Assembly: GCF_021654165.1 (NCBI RefSeq) | Contig: NZ_JAKFZN010000008.1 | Span: 1 to 64,000, forward strand | Origin: Nereida sp. MMG025 | Lineage (GTDB): Bacteria; Pseudomonadota; Alphaproteobacteria; Rhodobacterales; Rhodobacteraceae | Length of the DNA: 64,000 nucleotides | Direction of reading: 5' to 3' | Shown here: positions 32,551 through 40,598 of the stretch, piece after piece | Numbering within the stretch: position 1 is the stretch's first letter | How the letters are laid out: each line of letters starts with the position of its first letter | The notes under the pieces: model-generated | What the model was told of the DNA's origin: nothing | Seen by the model: only the letters and a program-made list of their open reading frames with translations | The model's database searches: none | Made by a program: the position numbers and the translations under genes

Positions 32551-33764
32551 GTGCGCCCCCAAGTCTGCTGGATTAGTGTCGAAACTTCGCTGTTGAGCGC
32601 GTTCAGGCTTTCCATCGCGCGGTCATATGTGGCGCGGGTGAATGCGCCGCGTTCAACCTCGTAGAGTGTTTGTTTGGTCAGCCCCGCATCAGAGATGGCG
32701 GTCGATTTGAGCATCGGCGCATTGAGCACATGATCGCCATACATGGTGCGCAAAAAGGCAACGATGCGATTTTGCGGGGCGTCCTGAGGCTCAAACCGTG
32801 TGAGGACATAGCGCATCCAGTCGTGCGACATATCTGCGCCGCTGTCTGCGATGACATCCATCAGATCCGCGGTCATGCGCAGGAATTGCGACATCGACAT
32901 CACATCAAGCATTTCGGGATGGATCGTGACCAGCACGCCCGTGGCCGCGGACAGGGCAGACATGGTTAAAAAGCCCAGTTGCGGGGGGCAATCAATGACG
33001 ACGATATCATAGTCGTCTTCGACCTGTTTTAGAGCCTCTTTAACCCGAAAGAAGAACAATCCCGCGTTGCCCTGGGCCAGCGCGCGGGGGGTGTCATGCT
33101 CAAATTCCATCAGCTCAAGATTGCCGGGAATGAGGTCAAGATTGGGGATATAGGTCTGGCGGATCACAGAGGCGATGGGCGCGGGATCATCATAGCGGAT
33201 CGCGTCATAAAGCGTGCCGCCAGAGGGCAGGTCAAATTCGGGCTGAACGCCGTGCAGCGCGGTAAAGGAGGCTTGGGGATCAAGGTCGATGCCCAAAACG
33301 CGGTAGCCTTGCAGGGCAAGCCATTGGGCCAGATGGGCCGAGGTGGTGGTTTTGCCCGATCCGCCCTTGAAGTTCATCACGCCGATGATCTGCATATGAT
33401 CGCCGTCGCGCCGCCCGGGCAGGTAATCGCCCGGTTTGCGGGCGGTTTTTTCCAAAAGAACGCGTAATTCGAGGATATTGGCCGCCGAATAGAGCCGTCT
33501 GTTGCCAGATGTGACCTCTGGCTCGGGGCCTTTGCCGTCCAGATGCAGTTTGCGCAAGTAGGAATCGTTAACGCCCAAAAGCGTGGCAGCCTCGCCAGAG
33601 GTGAATTTGCGCATGGTTTTGGCAGCGTTTGGGGGGAACAGCCCTTCGCGTTGCGCGTGCAGGTTATTGGCAAGCGCATCAGCGTGCTGGCGGATGAAGG
33701 TGTTCAATCCTGCCTGCGATGTGTCTCTGTTGGCCGTATTAGGCTCTGGTTTTGGGTCCGCCAT
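32547..33764 (-). CDS. repA: Partition ATPase RepA (ParA family)
   Basis: 405 aa: N-terminal winged-helix DNA-binding part (TSGEAATLLGVNDSYLRKLH near residue 55) and a ParA Walker-type ATPase domain with NFKGGSGKTTTSAHLA near residue 130 (deviant Walker A with the signature Lys), IDLDPQASFT near 162 and IVVIDCPPQLGFL near 250. RepA both moves the plasmid and represses the operon. First gene of repABC on the minus strand. Confidence 0.95.
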   Translation of the reverse strand: MADPKPEPNTANRDTSQAGLNTFIRQHADALANNLHAQREGLFPPNAAKTMRKFTSGEAATLLGVNDSYLRKLHLDGKGPEPEVTSGNRRLYSAANILELRVLLEKTARKPGDYLPGRRDGDHMQIIGVMNFKGGSGKTTTSAHLAQWLALQGYRVLGIDLDPQASFTALHGVQPEFDLPSGGTLYDAIRYDDPAPIASVIRQTYIPNLDLIPGNLELMEFEHDTPRALAQGNAGLFFFRVKEALKQVEDDYDIVVIDCPPQLGFLTMSALSAATGVLVTIHPEMLDVMSMSQFLRMTADLMDVIADSGADMSHDWMRYVLTRFEPQDAPQNRIVAFLRTMYGDHVLNAPMLKSTAISDAGLTKQTLYEVERGAFTRATYDRAMESLNALNSEVSTLIQQTWGRT

Positions 33765-33827
33765 GCTGCGTTGCTCTGTTCACTGCCGTATTATGCTTGT
33801 GGCATCGGGGGTGACTGGTGTTTTTGT

Positions 33828-33867
33828 AGTCACGGAAAGATGCGTTAAAGCGTTGTTTTTCGTGACT
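33828..33867. promoter_or_regulatory. Candidate RepA operator upstream of repABC
   Basis: Inverted repeat AGTCACGGAAA / TTTTCGTGACT (AGTCACG 33828-33834, CGTGACT 33861-33867) with another GTGACT at 33811-33816. RepA proteins bind inverted repeats near the operon promoter to autoregulate. No clear sigma-70 promoter was read. 33765-33942 holds no gene. Confidence 0.4.
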
Positions 33868-33942
33868 ATTGAACACAAGCAGAGATTCGTGCAAGGAAAA
33901 ACTAGATGTGGTGGGCGCAATATGCGCTGCTACTAGCGCGAA

Positions 33943-34560
33943 TTAACCGTGTTTGCCCGCGCAAGTCCAGAGCGCGTGGGCCAGACTGAGCACCCAAAGC
34001 GAGGCCAAAACGCCCAAGGCGCGCTCATATCCGCCATCGTATTGCGTGGGCAGCACGAAAAATACAGGTGCCGCGAAGATCCACGCGACACCAAAGGCGC
34101 GCGCTGCGATGCCGTAGCCCCGCGCGATGCGCGACAGGCCGCTGGCCAAGGCGAAGGGCGCGATGACGAGCAGGGCGCCAAGCGCGTAGACAAGGTAAAT
34201 GTGAATGACGACACCGCTGCTGTCGCCATCGCCGTATTCGTTGCGCGCGCCGATAACTGTCAGGCAGGCGGCCATCAGCGCGATGGCGAAGATGCCGAGG
34301 GTCCAGCGGCGATCACGCGTGTGGATGTTGGACAGGCCGAGGGCCAGCGCAAAAAAGCCCGCGGCATAGCCATAGAGGGCGATGTCCTGAATAATCTCGT
34401 AACGCCCCGCGGCCAGATCGCTGATGGTGTCGGCCATCGGGTCGTGGCCCGGCACGACGATGGTACCGATCACATTGCCCGCAAGCATCGCCAGCACGCC
34501 AAGCGCACCGATGATGGCGCAGATCCGCAGGAATGTTGGATCGGTTGTGTGGTGGTGCAT
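33943..34560 (-). CDS. DUF998 membrane protein
   Basis: 205 aa with six hydrophobic segments; the GTIVVPGHDPMADTISDLAAG motif near residue 30 (quoted core VPGHDPMADTISDL) and the RNEYGDGD loop near residue 105 match DUF998. Function unknown. The ATG lies 18 bases after the stop of the DUF4112 gene, and it is the last gene of a minus-strand series that starts with the DUF2945 gene. Confidence 0.85.
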   Translation of the reverse strand: MHHHTTDPTFLRICAIIGALGVLAMLAGNVIGTIVVPGHDPMADTISDLAAGRYEIIQDIALYGYAAGFFALALGLSNIHTRDRRWTLGIFAIALMAACLTVIGARNEYGDGDSSGVVIHIYLVYALGALLVIAPFALASGLSRIARGYGIAARAFGVAWIFAAPVFFVLPTQYDGGYERALGVLASLWVLSLAHALWTCAGKHG

Positions 34561-34578
34561 GGAACCAGCCCTGTGTGA

Positions 34579-34944
34579 TTAAATGTGCCGCGCCATATCA
34601 GACGTGAGGATGGCAAGGTTGCGGCGGTTGGCTTTGAAGGCGACGTCGAAGATATCGCCCAGAATGGGAATGCCGCCGAGCGTGAGGTCGATCAGACTGT
34701 TGGCCCCCATACGTGCAAGCGTGCGTTTGCGTGCGCCCATGCGCCAGCCTTCCAGCAAGAACACGGCCGCCGGCACTGTCGTGGCCAGATCGCCCACCAC
34801 GGGGATGAGCCCCAAAAGCGAGTCCCATCCAAAGCGGATGGAGGTGCCGGGCAGCCGAAAACGGCTGTCCAGACGATCTGCCAGCCCTTCGAGGCGCGAC
34901 AGGCGGCGGGCGCGATCAGCGGCGAGCAATGATGTAGACGGCAT
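34579..34944 (-). CDS. DUF4112 small membrane protein
   Basis: 121 aa from ATG 34944 (a TTG two codons earlier is possible). RLEGLADRLDSRFRLPGTSI near the N terminus, then DSLLGLIPVVGDLATTVPA and the second similar motif GGIPILGDIFDVAFKANRRN near residue 90; both are diagnostic of DUF4112. Two hydrophobic segments. Its start overlaps the last codons of the YqaE/Pmp3-like gene. Confidence 0.88.
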   Translation of the reverse strand: MPSTSLLAADRARRLSRLEGLADRLDSRFRLPGTSIRFGWDSLLGLIPVVGDLATTVPAAVFLLEGWRMGARKRTLARMGANSLIDLTLGGIPILGDIFDVAFKANRRNLAILTSDMARHI

Positions 34945-35074
34945 GAACAATCCCCGGGATATAGCCCAAAATAGTCAGCAAGATGTTGAACCAGAAGTGT
35001 TTTGTCAGACCCACTTCGAGAAAAACGCCGACAGGCGGCAAGATGATGGCGATGATGATGCGGATGATATCCAT
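34916..35074 (-). CDS. YqaE/Pmp3-family small membrane protein
   Basis: 52 aa: MDIIRIIIAIILPPVGVFLE then LTKHFWFNILLTILGYIPGI, the classical two-helix Pmp3/YqaE pattern. AAGGAC lies nine bases before the ATG at 35074, and the stop at 34916-34918 is inside the DUF4112 gene. The family affects membrane potential and salt tolerance. Too short for many gene callers. Confidence 0.92.
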   Translation of the reverse strand: MDIIRIIIAIILPPVGVFLEVGLTKHFWFNILLTILGYIPGIVHAVYIIARR

Positions 35075-35100
35075 AAGATGTCCTTGTGATGGTTTGGGGG

Positions 35101-36045
35101 TTAAGCTGTTTCGGTCTGCGGGGTGGTGTCGGCCTTGACCGCGCCGCGTTCGCCCACGGGGCGGTCGGGGCCAACGGTGCTGTCATGGGCGGTTTGTGCC
35201 TCTAGCTCTGCGTCCAGTAGGGCACCGAGCAGAATGATGAAGGCCGAAAGCCACATCCAAGTCAGCAGCACAATCACGCCACCAAGGGTGCCGAAGGTTT
35301 CGTTATAGGTGCCAAAGGACTGCACGTAGAAACTGAAGCCAAAGCTGGCCGCGACCCAAAGAACACAGGCCGCCAGCGCACCCGGCGTCAGCCAGCGCCA
35401 TTTGGCGGCGCGGCGATCGGGGGCGAAGCGGTAAAGGACGGCCAGACCGATGGCGGCGACAAGCAACAGAAGGGGCCAGCGCAGCAGTGTAATGACCTGT
35501 TCAAAGCCGATGAAGTCGAAATAGGCGGCAAAGGCGGGCAGGGCGATGGCCACTGTGATCGCCGTGACAAAGCCAATGATCAGCCCGAAGGTCAGCGCCA
35601 CCTTGAGCGCGGTGGTGGCGATCAGACTGCGCGTTTCTTCTTCCTCATAGACGGCATTGAGCCCATCGATGAAGCTGGCGTTGACCTTGGAGGCGGAATA
35701 GAGCGCCAAGGCAATCGCAAAGAGAGCGGCAAATCCAAGCGATGTGCTGTCAGCCGAAAGCACCTCGCGCAGCTGACCAAGCACGATGTCCTGGGCGCTG
35801 TTGGGCAAAAGAGCGGTGAGGTTTTCAGACTGGGTGCGCAGAACGTCTGCATCAAAGACGATCCCCGCTACGGCAACGGCGGCGGTGATGCCCGGAAAGA
35901 GCGACAGAAGGCCGTAAAAGGCGATGCCAGCGGCCATCAGCCCCAAGCGCGTGCTGCCCTGACGGCGCACAACACGTTTGGTAACCTGCCAGATCCCGCG
36001 CGGCGGGATGTGATGGGGGCTGTGAGCGTGATGATTCTTCGACAT
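35101..36045 (-). CDS. YihY/BrkB-family membrane protein
   Basis: 314 aa with six membrane segments. The N-terminal GLMAAGIAFYGLLSLFPGIT near residue 33 and the later TPGALAACVLWVAASFGFSF near residue 220 and FGTLGGVIVLLTWMWLSAFI near 250 match YihY/BrkB (formerly called ribonuclease BN). Hydrophilic C-terminal tail of about 35 residues. Function unknown. In line with the DUF2945 gene upstream (23 bases) and Pmp3-like gene downstream. Confidence 0.9.
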   Translation of the reverse strand: MSKNHHAHSPHHIPPRGIWQVTKRVVRRQGSTRLGLMAAGIAFYGLLSLFPGITAAVAVAGIVFDADVLRTQSENLTALLPNSAQDIVLGQLREVLSADSTSLGFAALFAIALALYSASKVNASFIDGLNAVYEEEETRSLIATTALKVALTFGLIIGFVTAITVAIALPAFAAYFDFIGFEQVITLLRWPLLLLVAAIGLAVLYRFAPDRRAAKWRWLTPGALAACVLWVAASFGFSFYVQSFGTYNETFGTLGGVIVLLTWMWLSAFIILLGALLDAELEAQTAHDSTVGPDRPVGERGAVKADTTPQTETA

Positions 36046-36068
36046 GCGTCTCTAACCTTGCTGGATTA

Positions 36069-36281
36069 TCAGGTTTTGCGCAGCTCTGTGCAGCTTTTGA
36101 GGACCTCGTCCCCGTCATCCTGTTCAATCAGAAAGGCGGGTTCATCCTTGCTGGCATCGCGGGTCACTTCGGTGCCTTTGATGGTCTTGGTGATTTTCTG
36201 GGTATAGGTTTTTTGCACAGTGCCAGAGCCTGTGCCATTGCCCCAATCCCATTCGACGGTATCGCCATTTGAAATGCTCAT
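36069..36281 (-). CDS. DUF2945 (HVA1-like) small protein
   Basis: 70 aa from ATG 36281 with AAGGAC seven bases upstream; the frame to 36614 lies in the promoter and the divergent gene. MSISNGDTVEWDWGNGTGSG opening, then TQKITKTIKGTEVTRDASKD and PAFLIEQDDGDEVLKS; this is the SH3-like hypervirulence-associated fold of DUF2945. Cytosolic, unknown function. An EcfG-type promoter is 37 bases upstream, and the operon continues through BrkB, Pmp3, DUF4112 and DUF998. Confidence 0.88.
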   Translation of the reverse strand: MSISNGDTVEWDWGNGTGSGTVQKTYTQKITKTIKGTEVTRDASKDEPAFLIEQDDGDEVLKSCTELRKT

Positions 36282-36317
36282 GGCTGTGTCCTTTCGGCCT
36301 TTGAAATCTGGGGAACC

Positions 36318-36342
36318 AACGCGCGAGGCCAAAAGGGGTTCC
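36318..36342 (-). promoter_or_regulatory. EcfG-type stress promoter of the DUF2945 operon
   Basis: On the minus strand GGAAC 36342-36338, 16-base spacer, CGTT 36321-36318. A GGAAC at 36312-36316 on the plus strand has no CGTT at the right distance. Confidence 0.75.
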
Positions 36343-36396
36343 CCAGAAAGACGGTTTGGTCTGGTTGCATGGCTGGCAAAAAGATATGACGGGGGC

Positions 36397-37614
36397 ATGA
36401 ATTTTGATCTGTCCCACCTGAGCCTGATGCAAAGTTGGCAGTGGTTCCGCCGCACGAGCCGCATTTTATGGGTGCGCGTGGCGATGATTGCCGTGCTATC
36501 CATTTTGGCGGCGCTGTCTGCCAATGTGCTGGACCCGCTTATCCCCGAGATGTCGAAAAACAGATTTTCGGCCGAAGCCACATTGCCGGTGCTGAATGTG
36601 CTGGCCAGCAGCATGTTGGCGGTGGCGACATTTTCGCTTGGGATTATGGTGTCGTCGCATCGGACATTGGCGGCGCAATCAACGCCCCGTATTCATCAGC
36701 TTTTGGTCGAGGATACCTCGACCCAGTCTGTGTTGGCCACATTTATCGGCGCGTTTGTCTATGCGCTAAGCGCGATCATCCTGTTCCGCGCGGGCTATTA
36801 TAACGACAGCGCGGCGGTGGTTGTGTTCGGCTCAACCGTGCTGGTGGTGGTGACGATTGTGGTGTCGCTGGTGCGCTGGATCGGGCGGTTGTCGCATATC
36901 AGCAGCCTCGATTATGCGCTGGACCGCGCCGAAGAGGCCGCGCGTGAAGTGCTAAAGCCCTGGCGCAAGCATCGGCGCATGGGGTGCCGCGCACGCGAAG
37001 ATCATGCAGGGGCAGGCGACAAGACCACGTTGGTTGCGCCTGCATCGGGTTATGTGCTGCGGTTTTTGCTGTCGGATTTGCAAGACTGTGCAGAGGCCCG
37101 CGCGGCGCAGGTGGTGCTGGATGTGTTGCCGGGCCAGCATGTTTTGGCAGGCGATCCGTTGGGTTATATCACGGGCTGTGATGAGGTTGCCGATTTCGTG
37201 GATGCGATTGTTCTGGGGCCGGTGCGATCCTATGAGCAAGACCCGCGGTATGCGGTGCAGGCGCTGCGCGAAAGTGCGCAAAAGGCGCTGTCGCCCGGTA
37301 TCAATGATCCCGGCACAGCCGTTGAGGTGATCAACCGTTTGGAGCGTCTGTTGTGGGGTGCGTTCAAGCAGGTTGAGGGCGCCGACGAGGTTTTGTTTGA
37401 CCGTATTTGGGCGGGATTGGTGACACATGAGGCCTTGATCGAGACTGCCTTCCGCGAGATTGCGCGTGACGGGCGCGACAGTTTTGAAGTGATCACACGC
37501 ACGCGTGACGCGGCGCTGCGGGTGGGCGGTGACAGCGCGCTGATGGCAGACATCGACGCCTATGCGCGGATCGGGCTGGACGGCACCCCTGACACGGCGC
37601 GTTACGGTCTGTAA
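36397..37614 (+). CDS. DUF2254 membrane protein
   Basis: 405 aa from ATG 36397 (a longer frame to 36220 lies antisense to the DUF2945 gene and its promoter). Four membrane segments in the first 180 residues, with FSLGIMVSSHRTLAAQSTPR near residue 85, and a soluble C-terminal half with YVLRFLLSDL and LSPGINDPGTAVEVI near residue 300, the DUF2254 signature. Function unknown. Divergent from the stress operon; no stress promoter in its own direction. Confidence 0.87.
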   Translation: MNFDLSHLSLMQSWQWFRRTSRILWVRVAMIAVLSILAALSANVLDPLIPEMSKNRFSAEATLPVLNVLASSMLAVATFSLGIMVSSHRTLAAQSTPRIHQLLVEDTSTQSVLATFIGAFVYALSAIILFRAGYYNDSAAVVVFGSTVLVVVTIVVSLVRWIGRLSHISSLDYALDRAEEAAREVLKPWRKHRRMGCRAREDHAGAGDKTTLVAPASGYVLRFLLSDLQDCAEARAAQVVLDVLPGQHVLAGDPLGYITGCDEVADFVDAIVLGPVRSYEQDPRYAVQALRESAQKALSPGINDPGTAVEVINRLERLLWGAFKQVEGADEVLFDRIWAGLVTHEALIETAFREIARDGRDSFEVITRTRDAALRVGGDSALMADIDAYARIGLDGTPDTARYGL

Positions 37615-37636
37615 GGGGCGTCAGGGGCAGGGGCCT

Positions 37637-38374
37637 TTAGGGGTTGGAGTCCAGCTTTTCCGAGACTTTTGCATTGGCGCGGCGCATTTCGTTTTCCAGC
37701 GTGGCCTGCGCTTTGCGCAGCAGGGCGTCGCGTTGCGTGCCAAGCCATTCATCTTCCTTGCGCGACGGGGGCAGCATGGCCCCGATAAGCGCGCCCATAC
37801 CAAGGGCGATGGCCCCCACCGCGAGTGGTTGTTGCTGATGCAAGGTCTGCGCGCGTGTTGAGTTCTGACGCGCGTGATCGGTTAGTTTGTCTTGCGCATC
37901 CAGAGCGGCCTGGCGTGCCTTGCGCACGCGGGCGCGGGCCGCATCGGGAAGCGCATCAAGGCCAGCATCCAGCGCCTGACGCATGCGTGTGCTGCGTTCG
38001 ATTTCGGTGTCCATGTCAGCTTCTCCTGTCATGTCTTTTTTGATGGCGTGATCGGCCTGCGCGACGCGGGCGTCAAACCCGTCCATCGCGGTCATCGGAT
38101 CAACAGCCACAGGCGTGTCTTGCGTTGCAGGGGGTTTGCCTGGACCCGTGAGCAAAAGGCTGAGACCCGCGCCGACAAGCGCGAAGGCCGCGGGGTTGGT
38201 GCGGGCGGCGTCCCATGCCTGATTGCCCAAGGTGCCGCCATAGCTGGCCACGACATCACTGACCTGATCGGCCAACCCTTGGGGTTGCACCGTGTCGGTC
38301 AGCGCATCAAGGGACCGGGCAAGGCGCGCGCGGTCTGCCGCGACGCGGTGTTCTATGTGATCAAGATCAGCCAT
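37637..38374 (-). CDS. DUF3618-domain membrane-associated protein
   Basis: 245 aa. N-terminal DUF3618 motif IEHRVAADRARLARSLDALT (residues 7-26), a hydrophobic segment near residue 67, a long charged alpha-helical middle and a second hydrophobic segment near residue 193 (PLAVGAIALGMGALIGAMLP). Usually found beside phage-holin-like and YqjD-like proteins, as here. Its ATG overlaps the preceding gene by 8 bases. Function unknown; third gene of a stress operon. Confidence 0.85.
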   Translation of the reverse strand: MADLDHIEHRVAADRARLARSLDALTDTVQPQGLADQVSDVVASYGGTLGNQAWDAARTNPAAFALVGAGLSLLLTGPGKPPATQDTPVAVDPMTAMDGFDARVAQADHAIKKDMTGEADMDTEIERSTRMRQALDAGLDALPDAARARVRKARQAALDAQDKLTDHARQNSTRAQTLHQQQPLAVGAIALGMGALIGAMLPPSRKEDEWLGTQRDALLRKAQATLENEMRRANAKVSEKLDSNP

Positions 38375-38762
38375 GTGTTGCCTCCGTCAGGGTTTCGAGG
38401 TCGCGGGCCACGTTTTGCGTGGTGCGGGTGGGGTGCAGATTTTCGGGGCTGAGGCGCGATTTGCCAATCAGCACAAAAACGGCGGCAATGACCAGCAAGG
38501 CCCCACCGACAATAAGCGCGCTGAGACCAATGGACAGCCCTGCCGCGGCGATCCACGCGACAAGCGCAGAGGCCAACACATTCAGCGCGACCAACGCCAT
38601 GAGGATGGCCACAACGATCAGCGCAAGACCCGTGCCCGCGCGTGACACGCTGGCTTTCAGCTCGGCCTTGGCAAGCGCCAATTCGTTTTGAAACAAGCTG
38701 GAAAACGCACGCAGCGTTTCGACCAGCAAGGTGGGCGCGTTGCGCAGATCATGCTGTGCCAT
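38367..38762 (-). CDS. Phage-holin-superfamily III / YqjE-like membrane protein
   Basis: 131 aa from ATG 38762, with GGAGGG upstream. LFQNELALAKAELKASVSRA near residue 25 followed by two hydrophobic hairpin segments (about 45-70 and 75-100), the pattern of the putative actinobacterial holin-X/YqjE family. Not a phage gene in this context. Overlaps both neighbours by a few bases. Confidence 0.85.
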   Translation of the reverse strand: MAQHDLRNAPTLLVETLRAFSSLFQNELALAKAELKASVSRAGTGLALIVVAILMALVALNVLASALVAWIAAAGLSIGLSALIVGGALLVIAAVFVLIGKSRLSPENLHPTRTTQNVARDLETLTEATHG

Positions 38763-39198
38763 CGGACCCTCCGCCATGTGTGGCCCATGGATCATCCGCC
38801 GAAAGGGGCTGTGATGGGGCAGGGGCCGAACTTTTGAGAAAACGTGCAGCGGCAAATCCCGCAAGGGCAGCCGCGCCGATGAACAGGGCAGGGTTGCGGC
38901 GTGCAAAATCGCTGACCTGACCCACGGTTTGGGACAGATCAGCGGTGCGCAGATGGCCTGCCACCTGTTCCAGCTGGCCTGCGATATGCTGCGCAGCTTG
39001 GGCCTGCACGCTATCGTCTGGCACTTCAGCGGCATAGGCGCGGGCAGCGTCGGATGTGGTTTGAACATGCGCCGCCGCTTCGTCTTGCGCGTGTTGCGCT
39101 TGGGCCTGTGCGGTGTGTCTGACGGCATCTTTGGCCTTTTGGCCAAGATCACGGGCGTGATCCGCTGCGGTTTGGGATAGGTCTGAGGAATGTGTCAT
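38749..39198 (-). CDS. Helical stress-type membrane protein with C-terminal anchor
   Basis: 149 aa, first gene of a three-gene operon. An Ala/Gln-rich amphipathic helical stretch (residues 8-100) resembling YqjD/nutrient-deprivation-induced proteins, then FARRNPALFIGAAALAGFAA near residue 105, a typical C-terminal anchor of the ElaB/YqjD/DUF883 type. Preceded by an EcfG-type promoter. It may associate ribosomes with the membrane as YqjD does, but that is an inference. Confidence 0.75.
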   Translation of the reverse strand: MTHSSDLSQTAADHARDLGQKAKDAVRHTAQAQAQHAQDEAAAHVQTTSDAARAYAAEVPDDSVQAQAAQHIAGQLEQVAGHLRTADLSQTVGQVSDFARRNPALFIGAAALAGFAAARFLKSSAPAPSQPLSADDPWATHGGGSDGTA

Positions 39199-39232
39199 GC
39201 GACCTCTCTGTCGAAAAAATGTTATACGTGTG

Positions 39233-39257
39233 AACGCATCAGGACGGGTTTGGTTCC
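39233..39257 (-). promoter_or_regulatory. EcfG-type stress promoter of the DUF3618 operon
   Basis: On the minus strand GGAAC 39257-39253, 16-base spacer, CGTT 39236-39233, 35 bases before the ATG at 39198. Confidence 0.75.
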
Positions 39258-39283
39258 CCCAAAATTCTGTGGTGGGGCCAAGA

Positions 39284-39311
39284 AAAAGGGACGGCGTGAA
39301 CCGTCCCTTTT
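39284..39311 (-). terminator. Intrinsic terminator of the YqjD-like gene
   Basis: Perfect AAAAGGGACGG / CCGTCCCTTTT stem with a six-base loop; on the minus strand it is followed by a further T. It could work in both directions. Confidence 0.85.
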
Positions 39312-39332
39312 CGTCTCTAATACACCGTAATT

Positions 39333-39611
39333 CTAGCTGCGGCCGCGCAGAGCCAGACCGATCAGAAGGCCCACGCCAACTGCACCGGCCACGGCCAAGG
39401 CGGGATTGTCGCGCACGAATTTCGAGCTTTGCTGCGCGGCGCGAGCCACCTGTTCACTGCTTTGGTCCAAGGCAGCCTGGGCCGTTTGCCTGACCTCGGC
39501 GATCCCTGCATCGAGATCGTCTTGCACCTTGTCGGCGAAGGCCGCTGCATCAGGCGCTTTGTCTTTGGATTTGCCGTTGCTTCGGCTTTTTGATGATGCT
39601 GTGGTGGACAT
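39333..39611 (-). CDS. YqjD/ElaB/DUF883-family membrane protein
   Basis: 92 aa: Ser/Lys-rich N terminus, an amphipathic helical region (residues 22-62) and a C-terminal anchor VRDNPALAVAGAVGVGLLIG followed by LALRGRS, which is the classic DUF883 ending. Members in E. coli tether stationary-phase ribosomes to the membrane. GGAGGG precedes the ATG. Third gene behind the 40.1-kb stress promoter, and terminated by a strong hairpin. Confidence 0.9.
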   Translation of the reverse strand: MSTTASSKSRSNGKSKDKAPDAAAFADKVQDDLDAGIAEVRQTAQAALDQSSEQVARAAQQSSKFVRDNPALAVAGAVGVGLLIGLALRGRS

Positions 39612-39653
39612 AGAACCCTCCGAAAATGTGTGTGGTGAAAGCCGTTGACTGCG

Positions 39654-39815
39654 CTATCCGCGCACGGCCCGCATGATCAGCGAGGCGACAAACAGCACCA
39701 CGAAGATCACAAAGAGGATCTGTGCGATGCCTGCCGAGGCGCCAGCGATGCCGCCGAAGCCCAAAACGCCTGCGATAAGTGCGATGATGAAAAATGTAAG
39801 TGCCCAACCAAGCAT
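39654..39815 (-). CDS. DUF1328 small membrane protein
   Basis: 53 aa from ATG 39815 with AAGGAG seven bases upstream. [20 protein letters not shown] followed by [15 protein letters not shown] matches the DUF1328 (YtjA-like) two-helix family. Function unknown. Second gene of the stress operon. Confidence 0.93.
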   Translation of the reverse strand: MLGWALTFFIIALIAGVLGFGGIAGASAGIAQILFVIFVVLFVASLIMRAVRG

Positions 39816-39855
39816 GGTGGTCTCCTTTTTGTTGGTGTTTCTGAGGGGGAGGGGA

Positions 39856-40053
39856 TTAGTCCGCGGCCACGGTTTGGCCGGTGCGCCCGTCAATCTGTGT
39901 CTCGGCGCCTTGCGGGGTTATGCCACGATCCGCGAGGATCAGCATGTAGCCTGCAAACAAAAGCGCGGCAAAGGCCAGAACTGCGCCAATGCCCACAAGC
40001 GAGGGGCGGTGGCGTTTGGTTTGCTTTTCTACATTTGTGTCGGGGGCGGACAT
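39856..40053 (-). CDS. Small single-pass membrane protein, 65 aa, unrecognised
   Basis: ATG 40053 is chosen over 40059 because AAGGAG would abut the earlier ATG. A charged, basic N terminus ([16 protein letters not shown]) is followed by one hydrophobic helix (residues 24-44) and a periplasmic tail with [18 protein letters not shown] do not recognise the family. First gene of the operon with DUF1328 and YqjD-like genes; EcfG-type promoter 30 bases upstream. Confidence 0.75.
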   Translation of the reverse strand: MSAPDTNVEKQTKRHRPSLVGIGAVLAFAALLFAGYMLILADRGITPQGAETQIDGRTGQTVAAD

Positions 40054-40082
40054 CGTCATCTCCTTTTCGTTATCGAAAATAC

Positions 40083-40107
40083 AACGCGGGTCTGGCGCTT
40101 TGGTTCC
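40083..40107 (-). promoter_or_regulatory. EcfG-type stress promoter of the 65-aa/DUF1328/YqjD-like operon
   Basis: On the minus strand GGAAC 40107-40103, 16-base spacer, CGTT 40086-40083. Confidence 0.75.
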
Positions 40108-40187
40108 GATGAAAAACGAAAGGGGGCTGAACAGATATATTGCCAAATGGCATGACTGGGCCTATATGATGCCATAAGGAGAACCCC

Positions 40188-40598
40188 ATGGCCCTTCAAC
40201 AACTCGATATACCAAAGCAAGATTTCACCCCTGATCCGATTACGGATGAGGAGGGGGGTGCGATGCTGCGCGCTGTGCTGACCCTGTTTGGCAAATGGCA
40301 GATCACCGATGAAGATGCGGCTATTTTGCTGGATTTGCCGCTGCGCACCTATCGCCGTTGGAAAACCGGACAGGCGGGGCGGCTGGACCGCGATATGAAG
40401 GCGCGGCTGTCGAATATCTTGGGGATTCACAAGGCATTGCGGATCATTTTTACCGATCCGAACAGAGCCTATTCTTGGGTAAAAGCCACCAACGCGGCCT
40501 TTGCGGGGCGCAGTGCGCTGGATGTGATGCGTGGCGGTGAATTGACCGATTTGATGCGCGTGCGCCGCTACCTTGATGCAGAGCGCGGCGCTTGGTGA
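40188..40598 (+). CDS. Xre/MbcA/ParS-type antitoxin
   Basis: 136 aa. An N-terminal HTH-like helix set (WQITDEDAAILLDLPLRTYR near residue 43) and the C-terminal DUF2384 toxin-binding region (AFAGRSALDVMRGGELTDLM near residue 105). AAGGAG precedes the ATG. It overlaps the RES toxin start (GTGA), the standard organisation. It would neutralise the toxin and repress the operon. Confidence 0.92.
   Translation: MALQQLDIPKQDFTPDPITDEEGGAMLRAVLTLFGKWQITDEDAAILLDLPLRTYRRWKTGQAGRLDRDMKARLSNILGIHKALRIIFTDPNRAYSWVKATNAAFAGRSALDVMRGGELTDLMRVRRYLDAERGAW

Noticed and set aside
38367-38762. Phage origin for the holin-like gene
   Set aside because: It sits in a DUF3618/YqjD-like stress operon with no phage genes nearby; the family is common outside phages.
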